From positions 124,001 through 188,000 of the forward strand of contig CAVSFO010000009.1 in the NCBI GenBank assembly GCA_963727245.1: a DNA stretch of 64,000 nucleotides. Direction: 5' to 3'. Positions 50,057 through 58,690 of this stretch are shown piece by piece (the stretch's first letter is position 1; each line of letters starts with the position of its first letter). This DNA comes from JBKQVT01 sp963727245. GTDB lineage: Bacteria > Planctomycetota > Planctomycetia > Pirellulales > Thermoguttaceae. The position numbers were made by a program, and so were the translations under genes. The notes below the pieces were generated by a model that was given only the letters and a program-made list of their open reading frames with translations, did no database searches and was not told where the DNA came from.

Positions 50057-51545
50057 TTACGCCGTCGCCGCCGGGCCGGCCCGCAACATCGTCTTCTGGT
50101 AGAGATCGACGTACTGCTTGGCACTGGCGGCCCAGGACCAATCCTGCTGCATCCCCGTGTCGATCAGGGCCTTCCAGGCCGCCGGCTGATGGAACACGTC
50201 GCAGGCCGTCCGCAGCGTCTCGCTCAGGGCCAGCGGACTGTACTCCTCGAAGGAGAAACCGTTGGCCGGCGCACCGTTGGGCTTGGCCGCGCCGTAACCG
50301 GTGATCGTGTCGGCCAGGCCGCCGGTCGCCCGCACCAAGGGCACCGTGCCGTACTTCAGACTGTAAAGCTGGTTCAGTCCGCAGGGCTCGAAGCGGCTGG
50401 GCATGAGGAAGATGTCGGCGCCCGCCTCGATGCGATGGGCCAGCGGATTGGAGAATTCCAGCCGCAGGGCGATGCGGTCCGGATAGCGCTGCGCCAGGCT
50501 CTCGAAGAGGCGATGATACTTGGGCTGGCCCGTGCCCAGGATGACCCACTGCACGTCGCCGGTCTGCACCCAGGCGCTGGATGACTTCGGCGATCAGGTC
50601 GATGCCCTTCTGCTCGGTAAGCCGGCCGACGAAGGCGACCAGCGGCAGGTCGGTGCGCTGGGGCAGGCCCAGCTCCTTTTGCAGCGCCTGCTTGCAGACC
50701 GGTTTGCCGGCGGCCACGCTCTGGGCGTCGTACTTGACCGCCAGGTGCGGATCACCGGCCGGGTTCCACTCCGCCACGTCCATGCCGTTGAGGATGCCGG
50801 AGAGCACCTCGCGGCGATACTGCAAGACCCCCTCCAGGCCGCAGCCCAGCGGGCTGGTCTGGATCTCCTGGGCATAGCGCGGGCTGACGGTGTTGAGCGA
50901 ATCGGCGAACACCAGGCCGGTCTTGAGCAGGTTCAGTTTGCCGTGGAACTCCATCTGCCGCCAGTTGAAATACTTCCAGTCCAGGCCGGTCAGCAGCATG
51001 TCCCAGTGCCAGAATTGGCCCTGGAAGGCCAGGTTGTGCACGGTCAGCAGCGAGGCGATCCGCTGGTAGCGGGGCACGTGGTGGTACTCGATCTTCAGAT
51101 AGGCCGGCACCAGGCCCGTCTGCCAGTCGTTGCAGTGCAGCACGTCGACCGGCAGGTCCAGCAACCGGATGGCTTCCAGCACGGCGCGGCTGAAGAAGAC
51201 GAACCGCTCGCAGTTGTCGATGTAGTCCTTGCTGTCCACGCCGTAGAGCTGGTCGCGATCGAAATACTGGTCCTGCTCGACCAGGTAGACGGGCACTTTG
51301 CCGCCGGCCAGGTGGCTGCGGGACAGGTGGCCGGTGACCATCTTGCTGCCGATGGGAACGATGAAGTCGATGCCCAGCGGCTCGATGGGCAAGCCGCAAT
51401 AACGCGCCTGCCGATAGGCCGGCAGGATGACGGCCGTCTGATGCCCCAGCCGCGCCAACTCGATGGGCAGCGCACCGGACACGTCGGCCAAGCCGCCGGT
51501 CTTGGCGAAAGGAACTGCTTCACTGGTAGCCAAAAGGATGTTCAC
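50057..51545 (-). CDS. glgA: Glycogen synthase
   Basis: About 495 residues joined across one frame break near 50573, the normal GlgA length. The ADP-glucose binding motif KTGGLADV is at residues 15-22, with VLHCNDWQTGLVPAYL, TVHNLAFQG and VSPRYAQEIQT in the N-terminal half, and FVGRLTEQKGIDL plus the C-terminal ADIFLMPSRFEPCGLNQLYSLKYGTVPLVRATGGLADTI. It extends alpha-1,4-glucan from ADP-glucose. It is a single-gene unit on the minus strand. Confidence 0.94.
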
Positions 51546-51722
51546 GCCATAGCTCCGTCGTCAATCGTCGAGGCGAGGTGTACGCCTCGTCTGAGCAATT
51601 TTACCATACTTTTCGTGCGCCGCTTACCTCTTTCGCGGGATCGTTACAACCGGAATATCCTACCGGCCTCGAAGTTGTGGTGTTTCCGGGCGACAAAAAA
51701 AGGACTCGCGCGGAGACTCGGC

Positions 51723-51923
51723 GTTATTCGGAGGCTAACGCCCCCGGCTCGGGTCGTTTGTTTTTTCTCCCGCCTTCCCCCGTCCGTGGCACCGCCGGGT
51801 TATCCGGGGGCTGACGCCCCCGGCTCGGGTCGTTTGTTTTTTCTCCCGCCTTCCGCCCTCCGCCTTGTTTAAGGGGCGTTGTGGCGCCGCAGCGTTATCC
51901 GGGGGCTGACGCCCCCGGCTCGG
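51723..51923. repeat. Three REP-like hairpins, GGGGGC-stem variant, direct orientation
   Basis: GTTATCCGGGGGCTGACGCC then CCCGGCTCGG occurs at 51799 and 51894, and a degenerate copy (GTTATTCGGAGGCTAACGCC) at 51723. The first two are followed by the same tail, GGGTCGTTTGTTTTTTCTCC. They share the GTTATCC-stem-GGCTC design of the REPs near the RAYT gene. The 407-base gap between glgA and the PfpI gene holds nothing else recognised. Confidence 0.85.
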
Positions 51924-51952
51924 ATCTTCTTGTTTTCCTTCCGCCTTTTCGT

Positions 51953-52541
51953 TCACGGTTCGATCCGCGAGCCGAGGACGGCGAGGAACTCGCGGATCCA
52001 CTGGGGATGGCCGGGCCAGGCGGCGGCGGTGACCAGGTTGCCGTCGACCACGGCGTTGCTGAAGGTTGCGTTGACGTCGACCCAAGTGGCCCCGGCCCGC
52101 ACCACCTCGGGCTTGACCGCCGGATAGGCCATGACGCGGCGGCCGGCCAGCAGGCCGGCGGCGGCGAGGATTTGCGGGCCGTGGCAGACGGAGGCGATGG
52201 GTTTGTGCATTTCGGCGAAGTGCCGCACCATCGCCAACACGCGATCATCCAGCCGCAGGAACTCGGGCGCCCGGCCGCCGGGGATGACCAGGGCATCGTA
52301 GGTGGCGGGGACCACGGCGTCGAAGTCGGCGGTGACGGCGAAGTTGTGGCCGCGTTTTTCGCTATAGGTCTGGTCCCCCTCGAAGTCGTGTACGGCGGTC
52401 CGCACGGTGTCGCCCGGTTTCTTGCCCGGCGAGACGGTATCGACCTGGTGGCCGACCATCAGGAGCATTTGCAGCGGCACCATGGCCTCGTAGTCTTCGA
52501 ACGTAGTCGCCCACCAGCATAAGGATTTTCTTGGCCGCCAT
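51953..52541 (-). CDS. DJ-1/PfpI-family protein
   Basis: About 195 residues joined across one frame break near 52500. It starts MAAKKILMLVGDYV at the ATG at 52541 and contains the nucleophile-elbow motif ASVCHGPQIL with Cys at about residue 119, plus ALVIPGGRAPEFLR and the closing NLVTAAAWPGHPQWIREF. The conserved Glu expected near the N-terminus appears as EDYE. DJ-1/PfpI proteins include deglycases, chaperones and proteases; the specific activity is not evident. Confidence 0.87.
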
Positions 52542-52575
52542 GACGGGGTCTCCGATGGGTAGGGTTGTGGGTTGC

Positions 52576-52679
52576 GGCGGGAAAAGGTGACAGGCACCTT
52601 TTATGCGACGACCAACGCTTCGCGTCGGTGCCCGCCTCCAGGCCGTTCCGGCAAAAGGTGCCTGTCACCTTCTCCCGCC
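52576..52679. repeat. AAGGTGACAGGCACCTT palindrome pair
   Basis: GGCGGGAAAAGGTGACAGGC followed by ACCTTTT is mirrored by GGCAAAAGGTGCCTGTCACC followed by TTCTCCCGCC. It sits upstream of the PfpI gene. Confidence 0.88.
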
Positions 52680-52818
52680 TGCTGGAAGTTAATGTATCCA
52701 GCGTCCTTGGCGGCGGCAAGGACCGGCGTCCGCGACGGCGGCCGCGGGGACAGCCCGAACTCATTCTGCTTTTTGGCAGAACGGCGAAGGCCCGAAGGCC
52801 CACCTTTTGCCTTTAGTA

Positions 52819-52846
52819 TTGACAATTCCCGCTGTCGGCGCATAAT
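52819..52846 (+). promoter_or_regulatory. Strong sigma-70-type promoter ahead of a small RNA candidate
   Basis: A perfect -35 TTGACA, a 16-base spacer and -10 CATAAT (five of six). The start is predicted near 52853. No protein-coding start or ribosome binding site in a useful frame follows. Confidence 0.6.
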
Positions 52847-52852
52847 AGTGGT

Positions 52853-52909
52853 AATCCGGTTTACCGGAGGTGGATGGCGTAAGCCATCGGGCCCGCAAGG
52901 GCCTTTTTT
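52853..52909 (+). ncRNA. Candidate small RNA with three hairpins and intrinsic terminator
   Basis: About 57 bases following the promoter fold into three adjacent perfect hairpins: TCCGG-TTTA-CCGGA (52855-52868), GATGGC-GTAA-GCCATC (52873-52888) and GGCCC-GCAA-GGGCC (52890-52903), the last followed by TTTTTT (52904-52909), i.e. an intrinsic terminator. Two loops are of GNRA type. The U-run ends seven bases before the stop codon of the convergent DUF3800 gene. No known RNA family is recognised. The sequence could instead be a transcribed member of the REP family, since the second stem shares the core TGGCGTAAGCCA with the REPs. Confidence 0.6.
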
Positions 52910-52915
52910 ATGCGC

Positions 52916-53689
52916 TCATAGCAGTTTCTTTCCCCACATCTTTCCTCCGCGCCGGTCGTACTTGCGTTGAAGGATACGGATGACGTTCTGGGCGAATGGG
53001 GCGGGGGGCCGGTCGGTGAGTTGGTTCTCCCAGAGAATCTCGTGGCGGCTGGAGTGCGCCAGCAGATCGCACACCTGAAGCCCGGCAATGTTGTTAGTCT
53101 TCGTCTTGACCTTCAGTTGCTTGCTGGAGAATCGCTCCTGAAACTGTCCAGGCTCCACATACGGCGTGCCCTGTTCCCAGAGCCTCAGGAACGACTTCTT
53201 CAGCCGTAAGTCCTCCTTGCCGCCCCGCGATTCGGCCATCACGTCGCCGCGCGCACCCTCGCGCCCGAGGAAGAATGCGAATCGCTCCAGCAGCACCGCT
53301 AGACAGTAGTGATACGGGTCGTAGCGCCAGGTGGCGTAGGCTTCCTTGTGCTTTTTCTTATCCAGACAGACGGTGATGACCGTATATTCCCAGGCCGCCA
53401 GCAGGTCGAGCAGCTCTTCGTCGAACCGTCGCCGTAGTTCATCATCTTTGAGGGCTTCGAAAGGCGGGCGGGCGTTGAGCATCTCCTTGCGATGGAAGAT
53501 GATCGGATCATCGGGATGCGAGCGAAAGAACCGCGCCTTGATCGCTTCCATTTGCGGATGAACGACCCGCTCAACGTGGCCAAGTTCAAGAATGACGCCG
53601 GTCAAGCTCAGGAAGCGGTGGTTCGGATTGTCCGAACTTTCCAGGTCGGGATTCCCCACTTCGTCGATGTAAATCCGATACTTCGCCAT
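52916..53689 (-). CDS. DUF3800 protein
   Basis: A 257-residue protein from the ATG at 53689. Family marks: YIDEVGNPD at the start with the conserved acidic residues, FHRKEM, VMAESRGGKED, and near the end IAGLQVCDLLAHSSRHEIL. DUF3800 has an RNase H-like fold and is often found in mobile or defence contexts; its substrate is unknown. It follows the kinase gene by 33 bases. A TTG start at 53716 is an alternative. Confidence 0.85.
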   Translation of the reverse strand: MAKYRIYIDEVGNPDLESSDNPNHRFLSLTGVILELGHVERVVHPQMEAIKARFFRSHPDDPIIFHRKEMLNARPPFEALKDDELRRRFDEELLDLLAAWEYTVITVCLDKKKHKEAYATWRYDPYHYCLAVLLERFAFFLGREGARGDVMAESRGGKEDLRLKKSFLRLWEQGTPYVEPGQFQERFSSKQLKVKTKTNNIAGLQVCDLLAHSSRHEILWENQLTDRPPAPFAQNVIRILQRKYDRRGGKMWGKKLL

Positions 53690-53722
53690 CGCGTTCTGCC
53701 ACCGCAGCTCAACCAAGCCTCT

Positions 53723-55082
53723 TCAGGACAACCACACTTTCACCAGCCAGGCGATGAAACTCGCCAGGGCGATCGCCGCCAGCGGCGCGGCGATGAAGAG
53801 CACCAACGGGCGGATCAGCGGTATCGCCGGCGGCGTCTCCACAACCACGCTCAAACTCTCGTCGCTGTCGGCCTCCGGCCGGGCGGGCAGCTTGGGAAAA
53901 TCCGCCACCGTATCCCGCAGGCTGCCGGCGACGGCCGGACCGGCGGCCTCGCCCAAGGGCGGAATGATGACCGGCGGCGGGATGATGATCGGCGGCGGAA
54001 AGCCCCCGGAGAAGGCAGGCGACGGGTCTTGGCTTGCCGCCGCGGCGGCGGCCGGCAGATGCCCCGGCTGGCCCACCCAGGGCGCCAAACGCTTGACGAC
54101 CTGGGCGGCCGATTGCAGCCGCTGCGCCGGGTCCTTGGCCATCATTTCCGCCAGCGCGTCGACGAACTCGGCGCTGAGGCGGGGATTCAGCCGCCGCGGA
54201 TCCAAAGGGGCGCAGCTCGCAATGGGCGCGGGCCTTGTCCGCCGTGGTGCCGCCCGGAAACGGCACCTTGCCCGTCACCGCGTAATACAGGGTGCAGCCC
54301 AGCGAGTAGATGTCCCAGCCGGAGGTCGGATAGCCGGGCGAGGCGATGTGGTCGGGGGAGATATAATCGACCGTGCCCACGATCTTGCCGTGGCGGGGAT
54401 CGTCTTCCATGTCCTTTCCCATGGGACCGGCCAGGCCGAGGTCGGACAACTTCGCCTCGCCTTCCGGGGTCACCAGCACGTTGCCCGGCTTAACGTCGCG
54501 ATGGATCAGGCCTTGCTCGTGGGCGTGCTGGAGGGCCTCGGCCACTTGGGAGATGATGCCGGCGGCGGCCTCCATGCTCAAGGGACCGTCGCGGCGGACC
54601 AGTTTGCGCAGGTCGGTGCCGGGCACGAACTCGGTCACCAGGTAGTAGACGTTGCCGTCGCGGCCCTCATCCAGCGAGCGGACCAGGCGGCGATGATCGA
54701 GCTTCCGCAGGGACTGGATTTCGCGGGTGAAATTGGCAATGGCCTCGGGCGTGGACTTGTCGCGGGGCAGGACCTTGATGGCCACGACGTGGCCCAGCAC
54801 CGCGTGTTCCGCCTTGAAGACTTGCCCCATGCCGCCTTGGCCGATGGAATCGACGATGCGATAGGATCCAAGGGTGAACTTCGTCCGCCCGTCGAGCAAC
54901 TGCTTGGCCTGCCAGGCGTTCAAGAGGCCCGTCTCCACCAGCCGCTCGGCAAGCTGCGGATCGCCGGGCTCGGCGCCGTCGGGGGTGGGGCGCTTTAGGC
55001 CGGCGCGTGCGTCGTCGATCTGTTGGGGCGTCAACAGGCCGCTGGCGATCGCACACTGTTCGAAAAACGAACGCTTGGACAT
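53723..55082 (-). CDS. Membrane-anchored Ser/Thr protein kinase
   Basis: About 450 residues joined across one frame break near 54215. An N-terminal helical segment (residues 1-66: FEQCAIASGLLTPQQIDDA) of the type found in planctomycete kinases is followed by a Hanks-type kinase domain: P-loop GQGGMGQV (81-88), Lys103, Glu121, catalytic HRDVKPGN (194-201) and DLG (214-216) in place of DFG. A Pro-rich linker leads to one C-terminal membrane helix (PLVLFIAAPLAAIALASFIAWLV), so no sizeable external sensor domain is present. The usual RD residues suggest an active kinase. Confidence 0.9.
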
Positions 55083-55177
55083 GCTTCAGGGATGCCGGGA
55101 CCGACGGTTACGTTTACGTTAACTCGCCGCCGCCGGACCCGCAAGCGGCGACGCTTCCGTCCGCCTGCCCGCCAAGG

Positions 55178-55858
55178 TCAGCCGCGAAGCCCGAAATCGG
55201 CCCAGGGGCCCGGCAGCGGCGCCTCGAAACCGAGCCGCTCGTCCCGCACGGGATGGGCCACCACCAAGCGCCGGGCGTGCAGGGCAATCCCCACGGCAAA
55301 ACGACGCCGGCTGCCATATTTCCGGTCGCCCAAGAGCGGATGGCCATGATGGGCGAACTGCACGCGAATCTGGTGCTTCCGGCCGGTCCCCAACTCCACC
55401 TCGACCCACGACACGTCGCCCAGCGGGGACAATTGCCGATAGTCGAGGCGGGCCTGCTTCGCCCCCGGCTGCCCCTCAGCGGCGATCCGCACGCGGCGAT
55501 GACGCTCATCGTGGACCAGCCAGTCGAGATACTCGCCGCTGGGGGGGGTAAGATGGTCTTCGACCAATGCCCAATAAAGCTTCTCGACCGTGTGGGCACG
55601 GAACTGCTCGGTCAGGCGGGCCGCGGCCTTCAACGTCCGCGCCAACAGCACCACCCCCGTCACCGGCGCGTCCAAGCGGCTCATCACGCCCAGGTAGACA
55701 TTGCCGGGCTTCTGGAAACGGCGCTTCACGTAGTCCTTGGCCAGCGTCAACAACGTCTCGGCGCCGCCGGGGGCGCCCATGGTCGGCAAGCCGGCGGGCT
55801 TGTTGACCACCAACAGGTGATTGTCTTCGTAGAGGACTTCCAAGGGTGCTGTGGTCAT
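55178..55858 (-). CDS. RluA-family pseudouridine synthase
   Basis: A 226-residue protein: VLYEDNHLLVVNKPAGLPT at the start, catalytic motif SRLDAPVTGVVL with Asp63, then GRKHQIRVQFAHHGHPLLGDRKYG. It isomerises uridine to pseudouridine in rRNA or tRNA. It lacks an S4 domain, as in the shorter RluA-type members; the target site is not predictable. Downstream it faces the kinase gene on the same strand, with about 95 bases between. Confidence 0.9.
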   Translation of the reverse strand: MTTAPLEVLYEDNHLLVVNKPAGLPTMGAPGGAETLLTLAKDYVKRRFQKPGNVYLGVMSRLDAPVTGVVLLARTLKAAARLTEQFRAHTVEKLYWALVEDHLTPPSGEYLDWLVHDERHRRVRIAAEGQPGAKQARLDYRQLSPLGDVSWVEVELGTGRKHQIRVQFAHHGHPLLGDRKYGSRRRFAVGIALHARRLVVAHPVRDERLGFEAPLPGPWADFGLRG

Positions 55859-55927
55859 CCGCCGGCCGCCTGTCGTATACTGGCCCTAATGCAGTGATTA
55901 ACTCAAATGGGGCCTTATGATATTCGG

Positions 55928-56002
55928 GTGCCACTGCTGGCTTGTCCAGCAGTGTTGTGCCTCGTGGCGGTCCGGCACTGCTGGACAAGCCAGCAGTGGC
56001 AC
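55928..56002. repeat. GTGCCACTGCTGGCTTGTCC palindrome
   Basis: GTGCCACTGCTGGCTTGTCC continuing AGCAGTG, and its exact inverse CACTGCTGGACAAGCCAGCA continuing GTGGCAC, enclose a short centre. It lies upstream of maf, next to a member of another repeat family. Confidence 0.9.
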
Positions 56003-56010
56003 CCAAGGGT

Positions 56011-56058
56011 AAGGGGGACAGTCCCATTTTCGTCGGACGAAAATTGGGACAGTCCCCA
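56011..56058. repeat. GGGGACAGTCCC palindrome
   Basis: GGGGGACAGTCCCATTTTCG, TCGGACGA, and AAATTGGGACAGTCCCC form an imperfect palindrome, the same family as the elements at 12191 and 14841. Confidence 0.82.
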
Positions 56059-56114
56059 TCGTACCAGAGACGGGGGCACCGCAAAACATCATGCCGGATC
56101 GTGCCGCCAAGGCG

Positions 56115-56684
56115 ATGCCCAACTTGATTCTGGCCAGCCGGTCGCCGCGGCGCAGGGAACTGCTCAGCGCCGCCGGTTATCGGTTCGAGGTCCGCGTCCC
56201 GGCGGAGACGGCCGAAGAGGGACTCCGCAGCGGCGAAAGTCCGGCCGACCTGGTGGCCCGCCTGGCCGTTCAGAAGGCAGCCGACGTGGCGGGCCAGGTC
56301 TCTCAGGGGTGGATTCTCGGCTGCGACACGGTGGTCGAGTGCGACGGCCAAATTCTGGGCAAGCCGGCCGACCGCCAGCACGCCCGGCAGATGCTGGGCA
56401 CGCTCAGCGGCCGGTTGCACCGGGTGTGGACGGGCCTTTGTCTGTGGAAGGTGCCGGAGGGGCAAAAGCTGGTCCGCGTGGCCGTCACCACGCTCCGCAT
56501 GGACACCCTCTCCGCCGCACAGCTCGACGAGTATCTGGCCGGCGATCAATGGCAGGGAAAGGCCGGGGCCTTCGGCTACCAGGACCGCACCGGCTGGGTG
56601 CACGTGCTGGAGGGGAGCGAGTCCAACGTGGTGGGCCTGCCGCTGGAACTGCTGGCCGAGATGTTGGGCCGAGAGGCGATGTAG
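56115..56684 (+). CDS. maf: Maf-like nucleotide pyrophosphatase
   Basis: A 189-residue protein. The family opening LILASRSPRRRELLSAAGYRFEV is followed by the catalytic-site region GCDTVVECDGQILGKPADRQHARQML, QGKAGAFGYQDRTG, and ESNVVGLPLELLAEML. Maf enzymes hydrolyse non-canonical or canonical NTPs; the DTVV/QGKAG pattern fits the dTTP/UTP or m7GTP type without separating them. The start at 56115 (MPNLILAS) matches the family; an ATG at 56091 would add eight residues. Confidence 0.93.
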   Translation: MPNLILASRSPRRRELLSAAGYRFEVRVPAETAEEGLRSGESPADLVARLAVQKAADVAGQVSQGWILGCDTVVECDGQILGKPADRQHARQMLGTLSGRLHRVWTGLCLWKVPEGQKLVRVAVTTLRMDTLSAAQLDEYLAGDQWQGKAGAFGYQDRTGWVHVLEGSESNVVGLPLELLAEMLGREAM

Positions 56685-57015
56685 GAATTCGGGTCAGGCA
56701 CAGCGTGCCTGACCTACCGCTGAGCTAGCCGCTCGGGGTTTATTCCACGGAAACGTGGCACCGGTGAATCATGAGACAGAACTTAAGTGCTGTTTTGTCA
56801 ATAGGTTATGGCTCCCACTGACCGTTCGTGGCCCGTGGGCCGGGGCGATTTGCCGTTACCAACGGCGGCAAAGTGGGCGTTTTGCCCAGCGGAGGTAGTG
56901 TTAGCGCTTGCTATTTTCGCCGCTAGGAATTAGGATCGCCTATAGCGCAGATCGTTGTCGCCTCTGCGCACTTGGCACGGTGGATGGGGCCTCGTTCTTT
57001 TCAGGAGTCAGTTAC
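56685..57015. other. Intergenic region with one small palindrome
   Basis: About 330 bases. GTCAGGCAC-AGC-GTGCCTGAC at 56693-56717 is a second copy of the palindrome at 50008. The remainder probably contains the leader and promoter of the following secreted-protein gene, but no clear -35/-10 pair is visible. Confidence 0.5.
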
Positions 57016-58008
57016 ATGATGCGGAGTATTCTCGCGTTGGGGGTGGGCGGACTGCTGGCGCTGTGTGTGCTGCCGGCCCAGGCCCAAGACGCCATTTTGG
57101 GACAGATGTACGGCAACGGCGTCCACGCCTATTTTGACGGCGATTGCACGAAGGCCCATCGGCTGCTGACCTCGGCCATTGACGCCGGTTCGCACGACCC
57201 GCGTTGCTATTACTTCCGCGGCCTGGCGTATATCAAGCTGGGGCGTCCGCAGGAGGCCGACGATGATTTTAAGCAAGGAGCGAAGTTAGAGACCGCCGAC
57301 ATGAACAAGACGTACAGCGTCGCCAAGTCGCTGGAGCGGGTGCAAGGGCCGGCGCGGCTGGAGCTGGAGCAGCATCGGCAGGCCGCCCGCATGGCCGCCC
57401 TGGAGCGCGAGGAACAGTTCCAAAAGCAGCGCTATCAGCAGTTGAACACCGAGGAGCGTCGCTCGCTGGAAGAACAAGTTGGTCCTGCGCCCGGCAAGTC
57501 GGGCAGCCCGGCGCCGCCTGCGGCTGTGCCGCCGGGCGATCCGTTTGCGGCTCCCGAGAAGTCGACGGAGGTGCCGGAGAAGGCCGCGGCGCAACCGGCG
57601 GCGGAACAGCCCGCCGAGAAGGGGGCCGCAGCGCCGGCTAAGGCCGCCGACAACAGCGATCCGTTCGCCGAGAAGCCCGAAAAGCCGGCGGCAGCCGAGA
57701 AGGTCGAAAAGCCGGCGGCAGCCGAGAAGGTCGAAAAGCCGGCGGCCCAAGCACCCGCCAAGGCGGCTGATGAGCCCGAACAGCCGGCGGCCGAAACGCC
57801 CGCCGCGCCCGCCAAGGCGGTCCCGGGCAAGAAGGGGAGCGTTCTGGGCGCGCTGGGTCACGCGGCCGAGAAGGCAGCCCTGGGCGACAAGGGGCCGGGC
57901 GCTGCCAAGGGCGCGAAGAAGGCCCCGGCCGACAAGCGCACCGCCGACAACGATGCCCCCGAAAAGCCCGCCGCCGATAAGGACGCCAAGAATCCGTTCG
58001 GCAATTGA
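57016..58008 (+). CDS. Secreted TPR-like protein with long Ala/Pro/Glu/Lys tail
   Basis: A 330-residue protein. The signal peptide (MMRSILALGVGGLLALCVLPAQAQ) is followed by two or three TPR-like helix pairs (GVHAYFDGDCTKAHRLLTSAID, CYYFRGLAYIKLGRPQEADDDFKQG). A helical stretch (ALEREEQFQKQRYQQL) leads to a disordered tail of AEKVEKPAA-like units ending NPFGN. CAGGAG lies eight bases before the ATG. No enzymatic motif; probably an envelope scaffold. It converges on the alpha-CTD-like gene with ten bases between. Confidence 0.8.
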   Translation: MMRSILALGVGGLLALCVLPAQAQDAILGQMYGNGVHAYFDGDCTKAHRLLTSAIDAGSHDPRCYYFRGLAYIKLGRPQEADDDFKQGAKLETADMNKTYSVAKSLERVQGPARLELEQHRQAARMAALEREEQFQKQRYQQLNTEERRSLEEQVGPAPGKSGSPAPPAAVPPGDPFAAPEKSTEVPEKAAAQPAAEQPAEKGAAAPAKAADNSDPFAEKPEKPAAAEKVEKPAAAEKVEKPAAQAPAKAADEPEQPAAETPAAPAKAVPGKKGSVLGALGHAAEKAALGDKGPGAAKGAKKAPADKRTADNDAPEKPAADKDAKNPFGN

Positions 58009-58018
58009 CGGGGCTTCC

Positions 58019-58267
58019 TCAGGCCTGCTTGCGGCACAGGCCGATGACGGCCAAGGCCCGATAGACCTCCTCGAGCGTTTTTTCGCCGAAGTTGGGGAAG
58101 CTCAAGAGTTTTTCCGGCGTGCAATTGAGCAGGTGTTCCACGGTGAACACACCGTGGTCTTCCAGGCAATTGACCGTTCGCACGGGCAGCCCGATCTCCG
58201 CCGTGCTCATTTCCAGGCGGTCGTCCTTCGTTTGCTTTTCCCAGTCGGGAAGCGGAATGCGGGTCAT
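58019..58267 (-). CDS. Stand-alone RNA polymerase alpha-CTD-like protein
   Basis: An 82-residue protein starting at the ATG at 58267, which follows a strong AGGGAGGGAA. It consists of the helix-hairpin-helix domain of the alpha subunit C-terminus: STAEIGLPVRTVNCLEDHGVFTVEHLLNCTPEKLLSFPNFGEKTLEEV, with conserved LPVRT.NCL and the NFG.K.L.E motif. In E. coli this domain binds UP elements and regulators. Here there is no alpha N-terminal domain; planctomycetes carry such short proteins, whose job is unknown. Confidence 0.85.
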   Translation of the reverse strand: MTRIPLPDWEKQTKDDRLEMSTAEIGLPVRTVNCLEDHGVFTVEHLLNCTPEKLLSFPNFGEKTLEEVYRALAVIGLCRKQA

Positions 58268-58465
58268 GGATTCCCTCCCTGCAAACCAGTGGAAGATCGT
58301 TCCGTCATCGCGATGCCGCCCACACAGCCAGCCCCCCGGCGGCGGCATCCTCGCGGATGGTGATTATAGCAGAAGGTTCGGTCGGGGGTTAACAGCAAAT
58401 TGGCCGGCAAATATGTTTGCCGCCGGCTTGCCGGCGAGCCGGTGGGTTACGGGCCGGTGGGTTAT

Positions 58466-58577
58466 GAGCCGGTGGCGTAAGCCACCGGATACCGCTGCCC
58501 CGCCTCGGGGCGCCGCCTGCCGGGCGCAACGCCAGGGGGGGTACGCCACGTTATCCGGTGGCTGACGCCACCGGCTC
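58466..58577. repeat. REP pair (BIME), GGTGGC-stem type
   Basis: GAGCCGGTGGCGTAAGCCAC followed by CGG, then a ~60-base centre, then GTTATCCGGTGGCTGACGCC followed by ACCGGCTC. The same structure flanks the RAYT gene at 62.3-63.2 kb. Two degenerate half-units (GAGCCGGTGGGTTAC and GGGCCGGTGGGTTAT) precede it from 58436. The other ~200 bases between the alpha-CTD-like and OsmC genes show nothing recognisable. Confidence 0.88.
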
Positions 58578-58690
58578 ATGTTGCACCGGCGCGCGCCACC
58601 GGTGCCCATGCCGGGGGGGCTTTCTCCCCGGGGCCCCGGCGCGTATAGTGGAGCGTTGTTTTCTGCCAGCGCCAATCAGGAGAAATCGTC

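Noticed and set aside
52601..52843. Minus-strand frame of 80 codons (KAKGGPSGLRRSAKKQNEF region)
   Set aside because: Half of it is the AAGGTGACAGGCACC palindrome and no ribosome binding site or family is evident; it overlaps the promoter of the sRNA candidate.
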